Assembly (NCBI RefSeq): GCF_028550595.1
Contig: NZ_JAQQGN010000013.1
Location: forward strand, 1 to 32,781
Source of the DNA: Luteimonas sp. BLCC-B24
GTDB taxonomy: Bacteria; Pseudomonadota; Gammaproteobacteria; Xanthomonadales; Xanthomonadaceae
Direction of reading: 5' to 3'
Length of the DNA stretch: 32,781 bases
Of the stretch, positions 11,421 to 20,243 are shown piece by piece. A program made the position numbers and the translations under genes. The notes beneath the pieces were generated by a model. The model saw nothing but the letters and a program-made list of their open reading frames with translations. It was not told the origin of the DNA and searched no databases. Numbering within the stretch: the first letter of the stretch is position 1; each line of letters begins with the position of its first letter.

Positions 11421-11846
11421 CTAACTGCCTGTCGCAGCTGGCTTTCTTGGCCGCTCCAGAAAATCGAGGGTTGGGCAGCACTCTCCCGCCGGCACTTGGG
11501 CGCACCGCGCTATCTTCTGTTCGAGATCCCTCTCCAGCTGTCGCAGCTCGCGGATTCGTAGACGGACATCGACGAGCTTTCGCTCGGTCAGCTGACGGGT
11601 CTGCTCGCAAGAACGTTCGCCTGTGATCTCTAGCAGGCCAGCGATCTCGTCGAGGCTGAATCCCATCATCTGAGCGCGCCGGATGAACTGAAGCCGATTG
11701 ACATCGTTTTCGTCGTAACGACGCACGCCTCCTATGGGTCGCTCGGGTTGACGCAGCAGCCTACGTCGCTGGTAGTAGCGCACGGTTTCGACGTGCACAT
11801 CGGCCGCCGCCGCCAGCCGGCTGATCGTAAACGTGTTCGGACGCAC
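11421..11846 (-). CDS. merR: Mercury-responsive regulator MerR
   Basis: This 141-residue MerR-family protein starts at the GTG at 11846 (MRPNTFTISRLAAAADVHVETVRYYQ). The DNA-binding domain occupies residues 6-75 and the dimer helix about 80-115. Cysteines C80, C115 and C123/C124 reproduce the spacing of the three Hg(II) ligands of Tn501/Tn21 MerR (82, 117, 126), so mercury sensing is well supported. It is divergent from merT, with a typical mer operator between (11850-11881). It should repress and, on Hg(II) binding, activate merTP and the genes behind them. The divergent start codon lies next to the operator, giving autoregulation as in known mer loci. Confidence 0.9.
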   Translation of the reverse strand: MRPNTFTISRLAAAADVHVETVRYYQRRRLLRQPERPIGGVRRYDENDVNRLQFIRRAQMMGFSLDEIAGLLEITGERSCEQTRQLTERKLVDVRLRIRELRQLERDLEQKIARCAQVPAGECCPTLDFLERPRKPAATGS

Positions 11847-11849
11847 GGC

Positions 11850-11881
11850 TTGACTCCGTACCTAGGTACAGAGGCTAGTAT
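11850..11881 (+). promoter_or_regulatory. mer promoter/operator
   Basis: The -35 TTGACT (11850-11855) and the -10 TAGTAT (11876-11881) are 20 bp apart. The dyad CTCCGTACC, TA, GGTACAGAG in the spacer pairs 8 of 9 arm positions and closely resembles the merO operators of Tn21 and Tn501. merT begins only 7 bp after the -10 box, so its mRNA would be leaderless or nearly so unless the start lies further in. Confidence 0.85.
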
Positions 11882-11887
11882 ACTCTG

Positions 11888-12244
11888 ATGCAAACAACCC
11901 CGGCCAAATCGTCTGTTCCAGCCATCGTTGGCGCGAGCATCGCCGCCATTGGCGCATCGGTCTGCTGCGTCGTGCCGCTGGTGCTGGTCCTGCTGGGCAT
12001 CAGTGGCGCCTGGATCGGCACCCTGACAGCTCTCGATCCCTTGAGGCCCTGGTTCAGCGCCGCCGCCGTACTGTCCTTGGCCGTGGCGTTTTGGATGCTG
12101 TATCGACCGGCGGCACGGTGCGGTGTGGATGGCAGTTGCATCGCCCCGGACGCTCTGCGACGCAGGCGACGTTGGCTCTGGTTGGCGACAGCCCTCATCG
12201 TCCTGTTGCTGCTGTTTCCCTATTACATCGTCTGGATTCTGTAG
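11888..12244 (+). CDS. merT: Mercuric transport protein MerT
   Basis: This 118-residue inner-membrane protein has three hydrophobic helices. The TM1 Cys pair C26-C27 (GASVCCVVPLVLVLLG) and the cytoplasmic-loop pair C78/C84 (ARCGVDGSCIAP) match the two cysteine pairs of MerT that pass Hg(II) inward. A strongly basic patch (RRRRR, residues 91-95) precedes TM3, which ends FPYYIVWIL. The ATG at 11888 is very close to the -10 box; no later start would keep TM1 complete with a better site. merP follows after 8 bp with a strong TAGGAGG site. Confidence 0.88.
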   Translation: MQTTPAKSSVPAIVGASIAAIGASVCCVVPLVLVLLGISGAWIGTLTALDPLRPWFSAAAVLSLAVAFWMLYRPAARCGVDGSCIAPDALRRRRRWLWLATALIVLLLLFPYYIVWIL

Positions 12245-12252
12245 GAGGCGCG

Positions 12253-12540
12253 ATGCACAAGTGGATACTGGCCCTGGTGGCTGCTCTGTCGGTCGGTGCC
12301 GCTCTTGCGACGCCCGCAACCGTAGTGATGCTCGATGCTGAGAACATGACCTGTCCCGCCTGCGGCATCACCATCAGGAAGGCGCTGGAGAAGGTGCCGG
12401 GCGTGGCCGATGTGAAGGTGGACACCCGGGCTGAAACAGTCACGGTGACGTTCGAATCGAGCCAGACCGATGCAGCCGGAATCGCGCGTGCAGTCACGGA
12501 AGCAGGCTTCCCGGCCAAGGTGCGGACTCGCGGTGAGTGA
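12253..12540 (+). CDS. merP: Periplasmic mercury-binding protein MerP
   Basis: This 95-residue protein has a signal peptide (MHKWILALVAALSVGAALA, cleavage near residue 19-21) and one HMA fold with the motif NMTCPACGITIRKAL. C34 and C37 are the Hg(II) ligands. MerP captures Hg(II) in the periplasm and hands it to MerT. The ribosome binding site TAGGAGG lies 4-5 bp before the ATG. The 3' end overlaps the start of the GDCCVxC gene by 8 bp, so the two are probably translated together. Confidence 0.9.
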   Translation: MHKWILALVAALSVGAALATPATVVMLDAENMTCPACGITIRKALEKVPGVADVKVDTRAETVTVTFESSQTDAAGIARAVTEAGFPAKVRTRGE

Positions 12541-12745
12541 CGTCAAGCTGGAAAGCGTCTTGACCTGCCCGGAGTGCGGCCATCGGGCGACCGAGACAAT
12601 GCCCATCACAGCGTGTCAATTCTTCTATGAGTGCACGGGCTGTGGAGCGGTTTTGCGTCCGCATCAAGGCGACTGCTGTGTGTTCTGCTCGTTCGGAACA
12701 GTGCCATGTCCACCGATCCAACAGAACAATCCCTGTTGTGGTTGA
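12533..12745 (+). CDS. GDCCVxC-motif cysteine-rich small protein
   Basis: The 70-residue protein starts at the GTG at 12533, inside the end of merP (VSDVKLESVLTCPECGHRA). It carries two CxxC knuckles (C12/C15 and C34/C37), the hallmark GDCCVFCSFGTVPCPPIQ (residues 46-63) and a CCG tail. It belongs to the GDCCVxC domain family, which is often linked to mer loci and in some bacteria is a selenoprotein. It is probably a cytosolic Zn- or Hg-binding protein; its precise role is not established. All positions here are ordinary Cys codons. Confidence 0.8.
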   Translation: MSDVKLESVLTCPECGHRATETMPITACQFFYECTGCGAVLRPHQGDCCVFCSFGTVPCPPIQQNNPCCG

Positions 12746-12761
12746 ACCGCGGACTCCGATA

Positions 12762-14039
12762 ATGGTTGGACAGACAGGCTGCGAGATCGACTGTGCCACC
12801 CTGGAAAGCGCGCCGCTCAACCAGCGGTGTGCATGCGAAGTGGTCGACATCCTCCGTCTGCACGAGTCGATCCGGGGTGCCTTTCCGGAGTTCACGACTG
12901 ATCCCGCCGTACACGCGCACTTATTTTCACCCTATGCCTTGTTCGTTGATCGGCCCGCGTTGGAGGCCATGGGACGAGTCGCGGCGGCGGTCTTCGACGT
13001 CGCAGGAAACCCGGGATATAGCCAACGGGTCCTGCAATGGGCCCCTGACATTGCAACCCATGATCCGGGTTCTGCGGGGGGCGTCCTGGGTCTGGACTTT
13101 CACCTGACGGTCGATGGGCCGCGGCTGATCGAGGTCAACACCAATCCAGGCGGTCTGCTCCTCAATGCCTTGTTGCTCGATGCCGTGCGGTCTTGCGCGC
13201 CGCCAGCATGGGCCACCTGGACCAACGCGGCCCAAGCGCGTGATGCGGCCGTCACGGCCTGGATGGAGGATGCTCGGCAGCAATCCGGGCGCACGCCGTC
13301 GCGCCTGGCCATCGTGGACAGCACTCCGCGAGCGCAGTTCCTTTACCCCGAGTTTGAGCTGTACGCGAACGCGTTTCGGGACCATGGCGTGGACTGCGTG
13401 ATCAGCGCTCCCGAGGATTTGTCATTTGGTTCGGACGGGCTTGAGGATGCCCACGGTCGAATCGACACTGTCTACAACCGGTTGACCGATTTCGCGCTCG
13501 AGGATGCCTCGCATGCAGACATTCGTGAGGCTTACCTGGCAGGGGACGTCGCGCTGATGCCGCATCCCCGAGCACACGCGCTGTTTGCCGACAAGCGCAA
13601 CCTTGCGGTGCTCGGGGACCCGGCTCTTCTCGGCGGGTTCGGGGTCGATGCGGGTTCGACGGCACTGCTGGGCCAGGTGATCCCGCCCACGGTCGAACTC
13701 GTGCCCGCGAACCGGGATGCGTTGTGGGCAGCGCGCAACGGCTACTTCTTCAAGCCTGCAGCAGGGTTCGGCAGCCGTGGCAGCTATCGGGGCGACAAGC
13801 TCACCCGGCGAACGTGGGAGTCGATGGCGTCGGCGACCTACATCGCACAGGCCTTCGCGCCACCGAGCATGCGGATCGTGCATGGGGGCCAGTCCCTCAA
13901 GGCGGACGTGCGCTGCTTCGCGTCCGAGGCGGGTGTGCTGTTGTTCGCGGCCCGGCTTTATCAGGGCCAGACTACGAACATGCGCACCCCAGGTGGTGGA
14001 TTCGCAGCGGTGCTCACGACGCCACTGATCGGCGAGTAA
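12762..14039 (+). CDS. ATP-grasp ligase-like protein in the mer operon
   Basis: This 425-residue protein of unknown substrate begins at the ATG at 12762 (MVGQTGCEIDC), 16 bp after the preceding gene. The C-terminal half has ATP-grasp features: FFKPAAGFGSRGSYRG (K331 and the glycine-rich loop), a DVR motif (D382, R384) and ARLYQGQTTNMRTPGGGFA (N406 to G412), recalling glutathione-synthetase-type active sites. The N-terminal half holds LIEVNTNPGG (E124, N126, N128), which looks like the Mg-binding end of an ATP-grasp domain and would normally lie last. The order therefore suggests circular permutation. Cysteines C7, C11, C23 and C25 near the start might bind thiophilic metal. It is the last gene of the mer transcript and meets acetate kinase tail to tail. 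A role in making or attaching a thiol ligand for Hg is only a guess. Confidence 0.7.
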   Translation: MVGQTGCEIDCATLESAPLNQRCACEVVDILRLHESIRGAFPEFTTDPAVHAHLFSPYALFVDRPALEAMGRVAAAVFDVAGNPGYSQRVLQWAPDIATHDPGSAGGVLGLDFHLTVDGPRLIEVNTNPGGLLLNALLLDAVRSCAPPAWATWTNAAQARDAAVTAWMEDARQQSGRTPSRLAIVDSTPRAQFLYPEFELYANAFRDHGVDCVISAPEDLSFGSDGLEDAHGRIDTVYNRLTDFALEDASHADIREAYLAGDVALMPHPRAHALFADKRNLAVLGDPALLGGFGVDAGSTALLGQVIPPTVELVPANRDALWAARNGYFFKPAAGFGSRGSYRGDKLTRRTWESMASATYIAQAFAPPSMRIVHGGQSLKADVRCFASEAGVLLFAARLYQGQTTNMRTPGGGFAAVLTTPLIGE

Positions 14040-14074
14040 TCCTGGCTGGGGCCGCCCTGGCGGTATGCCGTGGA

Positions 14075-15179
14075 CTACAGCCAGGCCAATGCTGATTCGG
14101 CCAGCTCGCGTTCCTCATCGATCGCGACGTTCCAGATGGCCGGCCCGCTCGCGGCATCGATCCGCGTGGCCCCAGCATCGTTGTCGTCAGGTGCCAGCGC
14201 CAGGCCAAGCCAGCCCAAGCGCGCGATGATCCGCGCCCGCAGACCCGGCGCGCGGTGGCCGATGCCGCCGGAAAAGACGACATGGTCGAGTCCGCCGATT
14301 CCCGTGGCCATGGCCGCGATGGACTGCGCGATCCGGACTGCGAAGAGGTCCACGGCAAGCTGGGCCTGCGGGCCAGGATCGGCAAGCAGCACGCGCATAT
14401 CGCCGTGCCCGGCGATGCCGGCAAGACCTGCAGTGCGGGACAAACCATCTTCAATCGCTTGCGCGTCCAGCCGTTCGTGCCTGAGCAGGTACAGCAACGC
14501 ACCGGGATCGAGATTCCCGGAGCGGGTAGGGCTCGGGATTCCCCCCAGCGGAGTGAGCGCCATGGTGGTGTCGCGGCTCCGACCGTCCTCGACGGCGCAG
14601 ACGCTGCAACCACCCCCCCCAGATGCGCGAAGACGGCGCGGCTCCGCAGGATTCCGGCGTCCTGGCTGGCCACGACTCGCAGTGCAGAGGCGAAGGCGAG
14701 TCCGTGGAAACCGTAGCGGCGGACGCCCAGCGCATCCCATGCTTCGGGGATGGGCAGGCGCTGGCTCCAGGGTGCGAGTGTCACGTGGAAGTCCGTGTCG
14801 AAGGCCACGCCCTGGCGGGCTTGCGGCCAACGCAGGCGCGCGGCACGCGCGAACGCGAGGGCGACCGGCTGGTGCAAGGGTGCGAATGGCACCAAGGCAT
14901 CCAGTTTCGCAAGTACATCTTCGTCGAGCTCGCTGGCGTTGCGCAGGTCGCCGCCATGTACGATTCGGTGGCCACCACGTCGGGGCCGGGCGCCGGTATC
15001 GACAATATTTCGAGCAGGGTGGCAAGTCGCTCTTGCGCATCCGCGCCGACGGCAATCTCGGCCCGGGAGCGCTCCACGACGCGTGGCTGCGCGCCTGGCC
15101 CCTCAGCGTGCAACAGATAGCACGCGCCCTTGAGGGTGGACGAGCCAACGTTGAGTGCCAGAAGCCGGCGCGTGGTCAT
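14075..15179 (-). pseudogene. ackA: Acetate/propionate kinase, two frameshifts
   Basis: The start at 15179 (MTTRRLLALNVGSSTLKG) is a clear acetate kinase N-terminus with the phosphate-binding NVGSS loop. After PGPDVVA (about 14970) the frame shifts and continues HRIVHGGDLRNASELDED, DTDFHVTLAPWSQRLPIP and RRYGFHGLA. At a run of eight C on the plus strand (14613-14620) it shifts again into VEDGRSRDTTMALTPLGGI, SGNLDPGALLYLL, VVFSGGIGHRAP and the C-terminus at 14075. The second break is exactly what loss of one base in a homopolymer would give. The enzyme would convert acetyl phosphate and ADP to acetate and ATP. It lies 19 bp behind the broken P-type ATPase. In other bacteria such pairs sit with a phosphoketolase, which is absent here. 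Confidence 0.82.
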
Positions 15180-15198
15180 AGGTGTCGCCAGTTCATGT

Positions 15199-16056
15199 TC
15201 ATGGGGACCGTACCGCCCGGCGCAACAGCTGCGCATTGATCGCCACCACGATGGTGCTCAGCGACATGAGCACTGCACCAAGCGCGGGTTGCAGCATGAC
15301 CCCCCATGCAGCGAGAACGCCGGCAGCGAGCGGGATGGCGACGATGTTGTACCCGGCGGCCCACCACAGGTTCTGGATCATCTTGCGATAGGTCGCCTTG
15401 CTCAATGCAATGATCGCAGGGACGTCGCGCGGGTCGCTGCGCACAAGTACGACGTCGCCAGCCTCGACCGCGACATCCGTCCCTGTGCCGATGGCGATGC
15501 CGACGTCGGCTGTGAGCAGCGCCGGCGCGTCATTGACGCCGTCGCCCACCATCGCGACGCGCTTCCCTTGGGCCTGCAGTTCCTCGATCTTTGCCACCTT
15601 GTCCTCTGGCAGGACCTCGGCGAAGACGGTGTCGATATTGAGCTCCTTCCCGACCGCATTGCCGACTGCGGTGGAATCACCAGTCAGCAGCACAACCTCC
15701 AGTCCGTTGTCGTGCAGACGCTTGACCGCATCGAACGATTCGGGACGGATGGCGTCAGCGATCGCGAACACGGCGAGCACCCGGTCGCCTTCCACCAGGT
15801 AGGTTGCAGATTGACCATCGGCTGCCGCTGATTCGGCAGCCCGCCGAAGCGTCTCCGGCGGTTCGACCGCGAGCATTCTCAACAGACCCGGCCCGCCAAC
15901 GTGGAGCGAGCGCTCCTCGACGACTGCGCGCACGCCGCGTCCCGGCATGGACTCGAAGTCCTGCGACATCGGAACGTCGATGCCATGTTCCTTGGCGCTG
16001 GTCATCAGCGCCTGCGCGATCGGATGTTCAGCGTCGCGCTGGACCGACGCGGCCAC
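15199..16056 (-). pseudogene. Heavy-metal P-type ATPase, C-terminal half only
   Basis: About 285 residues remain of a protein usually near 700-850. Present are the nucleotide-binding AEHPIAQAL motif (HP at 11-12), LTGDST, VGDGVNDAPALLTADVGIAIG (about 170-190) and the last two TM helices ending MSLSTIVVAINAQLLRR. That last signature resembles the CopB-type (P1B-3) group, which exports Cu, rather than the MSxSSxxVxxNALRL of CopA. Missing are the metal-binding N-terminus, the first six TM helices with the CPx site, and the phosphorylation loop DKTGT. Similarity stops at an 11-bp inverted repeat (16065-16104), probably the scar of an insertion or deletion. Confidence 0.85.
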
Positions 16057-16219
16057 GCGAAGCTGTTGGCGCGCACTTAAAACTGACCCAGGCTGCGCGC
16101 CAACACCATAGGGCGCCTGCGAGCAGGCAGGACATCAGGTGCCGGAGCGCGTGCCTGGGGTGGAGCAGGGGACGAGGGTGCAGGCGCCTGGCCTGCAAAC
16201 GCTTGAACGGGGATGCCAT
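16028..16219 (-). CDS. Doubtful small protein running into a rearrangement junction
   Basis: The ATG at 16219 has a good AAGGA site and opens MASPFKRLQARRLHPRPL, followed by HPRHALRHLMSCLLAGALWCW, a basic N-terminus with one short hydrophobic segment. After about residue 45 the frame crosses the inverted repeat at 16065-16104 and enters the broken P-type ATPase out of frame, so the true C-terminus is probably lost. I do not recognise it. The start signal supports a former gene between the small exported protein and the second ATPase. Confidence 0.35.
   Translation of the reverse strand: MASPFKRLQARRLHPRPLLHPRHALRHLMSCLLAGALWCWRAAWVSFKCAPTASRGRVGPARR
16065..16104. repeat. 11-bp perfect inverted repeat at a truncation point
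   Basis: GTTGGCGCGCA (16065-16075) and TGCGCGCCAAC (16094-16104) are exact inverted copies with an 18-nt loop containing CTTAAAACTGACCC. The repeat sits exactly where the P-type ATPase sequence ends and a different frame begins. It could be the remnant of IS termini or a deletion junction; it is not followed by a T-run, so a terminator is less likely. Confidence 0.5.
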
Positions 16220-16348
16220 GTCAGTGTCCTTGGGCCGACGCGACGCAGGTCGCTCGGACGGGGGCAGGAGCACATGCCGTGATGCAGCACGGCACGAACG
16301 CAGAGCACTGCGCCGCACAGGAGGTGCGGGGCAGTCAGCGTTCGGGCA

Positions 16349-16771
16349 TCAAATCAGCAGGAGGGCCGCTGGATGGGCAGTTGGTCGGTGCCAAGCGGGT
16401 CTGGGGGGCGAGTCGACCCAGGGGGACGTGGCCACCTGGGAGCCATTCGCGACATCAGCCACCGCGAACCAGGGGTGCCAGGCGCCGGCGAGCAGCGGCG
16501 GGACCGGAGGGATGCGCCCACTGTCCGCCGAGATGTCACCTTCGGTGCAGTGTGCGTCGCACAGCGCCTTGCTCGCCGAGGGGAGCAAGGCATCGCAGTC
16601 GTGGCCGTGGTTGTGTCGGGCGTCGCTGGCGGCAGTAACGAGTGCGGCCGGCGAACCTGGGAGATCCAGGCACTCGCCATGTCCGGCTAACGCGAACTGG
16701 GACCAGAGCAGCGCCGCCATCGCGAGGAGGACGGTGCGCTGGAACCATTTCCGGTGGCGAAGGCGGGCCAT
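16349..16771 (-). CDS. Exported His/Cys-rich small protein in the copper operon
   Basis: This 140-residue protein begins with a basic N-terminus and signal segment (MARLRHRKWFQRTVLLAMAALLWSQFALAG). Metal-binding groups follow: GHGEC, ARHNHGHDCDALL and LCDAHCTEGD. The rest is Pro/Trp-rich and ends WHRPTAHPAALLLI. It lies 44 bp behind the Cu+-ATPase gene on the same strand. The pattern resembles DUF2946- or CopL-like periplasmic metal-binding proteins of metal operons, but I cannot assign a family firmly. Periplasmic copper binding next to the exporter is the likely role. Confidence 0.55.
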   Translation of the reverse strand: MARLRHRKWFQRTVLLAMAALLWSQFALAGHGECLDLPGSPAALVTAASDARHNHGHDCDALLPSASKALCDAHCTEGDISADSGRIPPVPPLLAGAWHPWFAVADVANGSQVATSPWVDSPPRPAWHRPTAHPAALLLI

Positions 16772-16815
16772 GACGGGAGCTTAGCTCTTGCCGGGGACGG
16801 TGCAACTGATCCGTG

Positions 16816-19242
16816 TCAAGTCCGGGCCAGGCCCGGCACCTGGTCTGGTGCATTCGTCGTCGGTCCCGCCGGGACCGACGCGGACTTCGCCAGGCGAAGG
16901 GCATTGGCCACCACCGATACCGAGCTCAGGCTCATGGCGAGCGCCGCAACCATCGGGCTCAGCAGAATCCCGAACGCGGGGTAGAGCACCCCGGTCGCGA
17001 TTGGAACCCCCAGCGCGTTGTAGACGAAGGCGAAGGTGAGGTTCTGCTTCATGTTGGCCACGGTGGCCTGAGAGATCTTCCGGGCGCGCAGGATGCCGCG
17101 CAGGTCGCCCTTGACCAGGGTGATCTGCGCGCTCGACATCGCGACGTCGGTGCCCGTGCCCATGGCAATGCCGACGTCGGCCGCGGCCAGCGCGGGCGCA
17201 TCGTTGATGCCGTCGCCCGCCATCGCCACCCGCCGGCCCTCGCGCTTGAGGCGCTGCACCAGCTCGGCCTTGTCCTCGGGGCGGACCTCGCCATGCACTT
17301 CGTCCAGGCCCAGTTCGGTGGCCACAGCCCGTGCGGTGGTGAGCCCGTCGCCGGTGGCCATGATGATGCGCAGCCCGGCGGCGTGCAGCTCATTGATGGC
17401 GGTCGCGGCCGACGCCTTGATCGGGTCTGCGACCGCGATCAGACCCGCCAAGCGACCGTCCACGGCGAGGAACATGGCGCTAGCACCCTCGCGGCGCAGA
17501 CGCTCGGCGACGTCGAGATGCGCACCGGGATCGGCGCCCATATCATCCATGAGTGCGGTATTGCCCAACGCAAGCGCGTGACCGGCGACGGTTCCGCGCA
17601 CACCCATGCCGGTCACCGAGTCGAAGTCCTCCACGCGGTCGAACTCGAAGTTCCGGCGTCGGGCCTCGGCGACGATGGCGTCGGCCAGCGGATGCTCACT
17701 GCCCTGGTCCAGGCTGGCCGCCAGGTGCAGCACCTGGTCGGCGTCGAAGCCCTCGAAGGCCACGACTTCCTTGAAGGCCGGGCGCCCATCGGTGAGGGTG
17801 CCGGTCTTGTCGACGATCAGGGTGTCGATGCGGCGCATATGCTCGATGGCTTCGGCATCGCGGAACAGCACGCCCACCTGTGCCGCCTTGCCCGTGGCAA
17901 CCATGATCGACATCGGCGTCGCCAGGCCCAGTGCGCAGGGGCAGGCGATGATCAGCACCGAAACCGCGTTCAGCACGGCGTAGGTCCAAGCGGGCTCCGG
18001 GCCGAAGATGCCCCAAATGAAGAAGGTGGCCACCGCGATCGCCAGCACCGCGAGCACGAACCAGTAGGCGACGGTGTCGGCCATACGCTGCATCGGCGCG
18101 CGGGAACGCTGCGCCTGCGCGACCAGCTGCACGATCTGCGAGAGGACGGTGTCGGAACCCACCTTGGCGGCGCGGATCACCAGCGCACCGGTGCCGTTCT
18201 GGGTCGCGCCGATGACCTGGTCGCCGGCCGTCTTCTCGACCGGAATCGGTTCGCCCGTGAGCATCGACTCGTCGACGCTGGAGCGGCCTTCCACCACTTC
18301 GCCATCCACCGGCACCTTTTCGCCGGGTCGCACGCGCAGGTGGTCGCCGACATGCACGTGGGTCAGCGGGATGTCTTCCTCGGTGCCGTCGGCATTGACC
18401 CGCCGGGCTTCCTTGGGCGCCAGACCAAGCAGGCCCTTGATCGCCGCGGACGTTTTCGAACGCGCCCGCAGTTCCAGCATCTGGCCGAGCAGCGTCAGCG
18501 ACACAATCACTGCCGCCGCCTCGTAATACACGCCGACGCGCCCATGCTCGGTAAACGACGGCGGGAACAAGCCGGGTGCCAGCGTGGCGACCAGGCTGTA
18601 GCCAAAGGCGGCCGCAACGCCAATCCCGATGAGGGTGAACATGTTCGGGCTGCGGTTGCGGATCGACTGCACGCAGCGCTCGAAGAACGGCCAGCCGGCC
18701 CACAGCACGACCGGTGTGGTCAGGACCAGCTCGACCCAGGTCTGCACGTCGATCGACAAGGGCAGGATCTGCACGTCGTCCAGCACGACACGCGGGAGGT
18801 ACTGGCCGAACATGGCCAGCACCAGCGTCACCACCGTCAGCGGAAGCGTCCACCAGAACCGGCGCGAGAAGTCGCGAAGTTCCGGATTGTCATCGTCCTC
18901 CAGGCTCGGCATTTCCGGCTCCAGCGCCATGCCGCAGAAAGGACAGTTACCCGGACCCTGTTGCCGGACTTCAGGGTGCATCGGGCAGGTGTAGATGGCG
19001 CCGGGCTGGGCCACCTCAGGCTCATCCCGGGACGTCAAGTAGCGCTCGGGATCAGCCACGAACTTCGCGCGGCATCGCTCCGAGCAGAAGTGAAAATGGG
19101 CGCCGGCGTGGTCCGCATGATGCGGCGTGGTGGCGGGATCTACCTGCATGCCACAGACCGGGTCGGTTACCCGTCCATCCGCAGTCTCGACAGGGGCTTC
19201 GCCTGTGGAATGGTGATGGTCATGGGACGACGGTGAGTTCAT
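16816..19242 (-). CDS. copA: Cu+-exporting P1B-type ATPase (CopA/CopF type)
   Basis: This 808-residue inner-membrane pump starts at [12 protein letters not shown] (19242), chosen because a His tip followed by a YHS domain is the common N-terminus. In order: YHS domain (residues 26-70, [10 protein letters not shown] and [11 protein letters not shown]), a heavy-metal-binding domain ([22 protein letters not shown], about 84-104), TM helices, actuator TGEP (329-332), CPC in TM6 (434-436), phosphorylation DKTGTLT (478-484), SEHP (515-518), GDGIND, and the TM8 motif [18 protein letters not shown] with that TM8 motif marks Cu+/Ag+ transport. It lies 61 bp downstream of copD and exports cytosolic copper to the periplasm for CopA oxidase and CopC. 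The gene symbol is shared with the multicopper oxidase by convention; the two are unrelated. Confidence 0.92.
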   Translation of the reverse strand: MNSPSSHDHHHSTGEAPVETADGRVTDPVCGMQVDPATTPHHADHAGAHFHFCSERCRAKFVADPERYLTSRDEPEVAQPGAIYTCPMHPEVRQQGPGNCPFCGMALEPEMPSLEDDDNPELRDFSRRFWWTLPLTVVTLVLAMFGQYLPRVVLDDVQILPLSIDVQTWVELVLTTPVVLWAGWPFFERCVQSIRNRSPNMFTLIGIGVAAAFGYSLVATLAPGLFPPSFTEHGRVGVYYEAAAVIVSLTLLGQMLELRARSKTSAAIKGLLGLAPKEARRVNADGTEEDIPLTHVHVGDHLRVRPGEKVPVDGEVVEGRSSVDESMLTGEPIPVEKTAGDQVIGATQNGTGALVIRAAKVGSDTVLSQIVQLVAQAQRSRAPMQRMADTVAYWFVLAVLAIAVATFFIWGIFGPEPAWTYAVLNAVSVLIIACPCALGLATPMSIMVATGKAAQVGVLFRDAEAIEHMRRIDTLIVDKTGTLTDGRPAFKEVVAFEGFDADQVLHLAASLDQGSEHPLADAIVAEARRRNFEFDRVEDFDSVTGMGVRGTVAGHALALGNTALMDDMGADPGAHLDVAERLRREGASAMFLAVDGRLAGLIAVADPIKASAATAINELHAAGLRIIMATGDGLTTARAVATELGLDEVHGEVRPEDKAELVQRLKREGRRVAMAGDGINDAPALAAADVGIAMGTGTDVAMSSAQITLVKGDLRGILRARKISQATVANMKQNLTFAFVYNALGVPIATGVLYPAFGILLSPMVAALAMSLSSVSVVANALRLAKSASVPAGPTTNAPDQVPGLART

Positions 19243-19303
19243 GCCGATGCTCGCTTTACTGGAGATGGACTGCCAAAGCAGTGTGCCATTGCGGGCTAAA
19301 CAG

Positions 19304-20233
19304 CTATTCGGGGCTGAGCGTCCCGAGAACTGAAACAACAATCAGGATCAAGATGGCTAGCGCGGCCTCAGCCGTAACACTTTGCCGCAAAGCACGCGCC
19401 TCCTGTGCAGGTTCTCCGCTGGTCAGCGCCCGTCCCAGGCGCGGCACCAGCGTCCATCGGTGCAGCGCCCCTAGGCCCAGCATTCCGCCGAACAGAGCCA
19501 GTTTGAACAGCAGGAACTTCCCGTAGGTGCTCTGAAACAGGGCCGAAAACGACCACGCGGTGAGATCCCCGTAGTGCACGATGCCGGACACGACGAGCGC
19601 GGCAACGAAAATCGTTCCCAGCGTCGAAAATCCATGCAGATAGTCATACGTTGATCGCAGACGCCCGCTGCCGGAGGCCTCCTTGCCGCGCAGGAGCATC
19701 CCCAGGAACATCAGGACCGCTGCGATCCAGCCGCCTGCCGCAAGAAGATGGACAAGGCCCGCAGCAAGCCGGACCGCGCCTGCCACGCCCTCACCAGCGG
19801 CCGCGTGGCCGTTCCATGCCAGAGAAGCGAGTGCGCCGCCCGCCAGCGTCGCCGCCAGCGGGAAGGCGGTCTCCACCTTCCCGCGGCGACGATGCCATCC
19901 GAGCACGAACATCAGGGCGACCAGCAGCGCGCCTCTCGCCATGGCTGCCCGGCCCGCGGACGTCTCGAGCAGATACCAGCCAAGCGATGCGCGATCAACG
20001 TCGGCAACCGGCATTCCCATGATGCCCGCGGTTTTGAGAACGATATCGGCCCCGGTGAGCACAGTACCGACGGCGGCACTCACCAATAGAACGCCCATGA
20101 GTGGCCACCCGGCCAAGGCGTCGGCGAGTGTCGATCGACGCGAACCGTACCAACCGAACAGTGGAACCCCGAAAAGCACCATGAGAACAAGGTATTCCAG
20201 GAATCTCAGTGCATAAGCCGACAGGTCGAACAT
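19304..20233 (-). CDS. copD: Copper resistance membrane protein CopD
   Basis: This 309-residue polytopic membrane protein has about eight TM helices. It shows the CopD/PcoD pattern: paired His/Trp sites in the core ([26 protein letters not shown]), the [12 protein letters not shown] helix and a final helix [23 protein letters not shown]. With CopC it moves copper across the inner membrane in Cop/Pco-type systems. It starts 10 bp after copC stops, so the two are cotranscribed. The 3' end is followed by the Cu+-ATPase gene. Confidence 0.88.
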   Translation of the reverse strand: MFDLSAYALRFLEYLVLMVLFGVPLFGWYGSRRSTLADALAGWPLMGVLLVSAAVGTVLTGADIVLKTAGIMGMPVADVDRASLGWYLLETSAGRAAMARGALLVALMFVLGWHRRRGKVETAFPLAATLAGGALASLAWNGHAAAGEGVAGAVRLAAGLVHLLAAGGWIAAVLMFLGMLLRGKEASGSGRLRSTYDYLHGFSTLGTIFVAALVVSGIVHYGDLTAWSFSALFQSTYGKFLLFKLALFGGMLGLGALHRWTLVPRLGRALTSGEPAQEARALRQSVTAEAALAILILIVVSVLGTLSPE

Positions 20234-20243
20234 TTGTGGCTCC

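Noticed and set aside
14041..14086. CCTGGCTG...CAGCCAGG as a bidirectional terminator between the ATP-grasp gene and ackA
   Set aside because: The 8-bp arms are about 30 nt apart and there is no U-run on either side; pairing is weak compared with the clear hairpin at 20758.
16813..19236. 807-codon frame on the plus strand
   Set aside because: It mirrors the Cu+-ATPase gene on the opposite strand, is His/Arg/Gly-rich without domains, and has no supporting signals.
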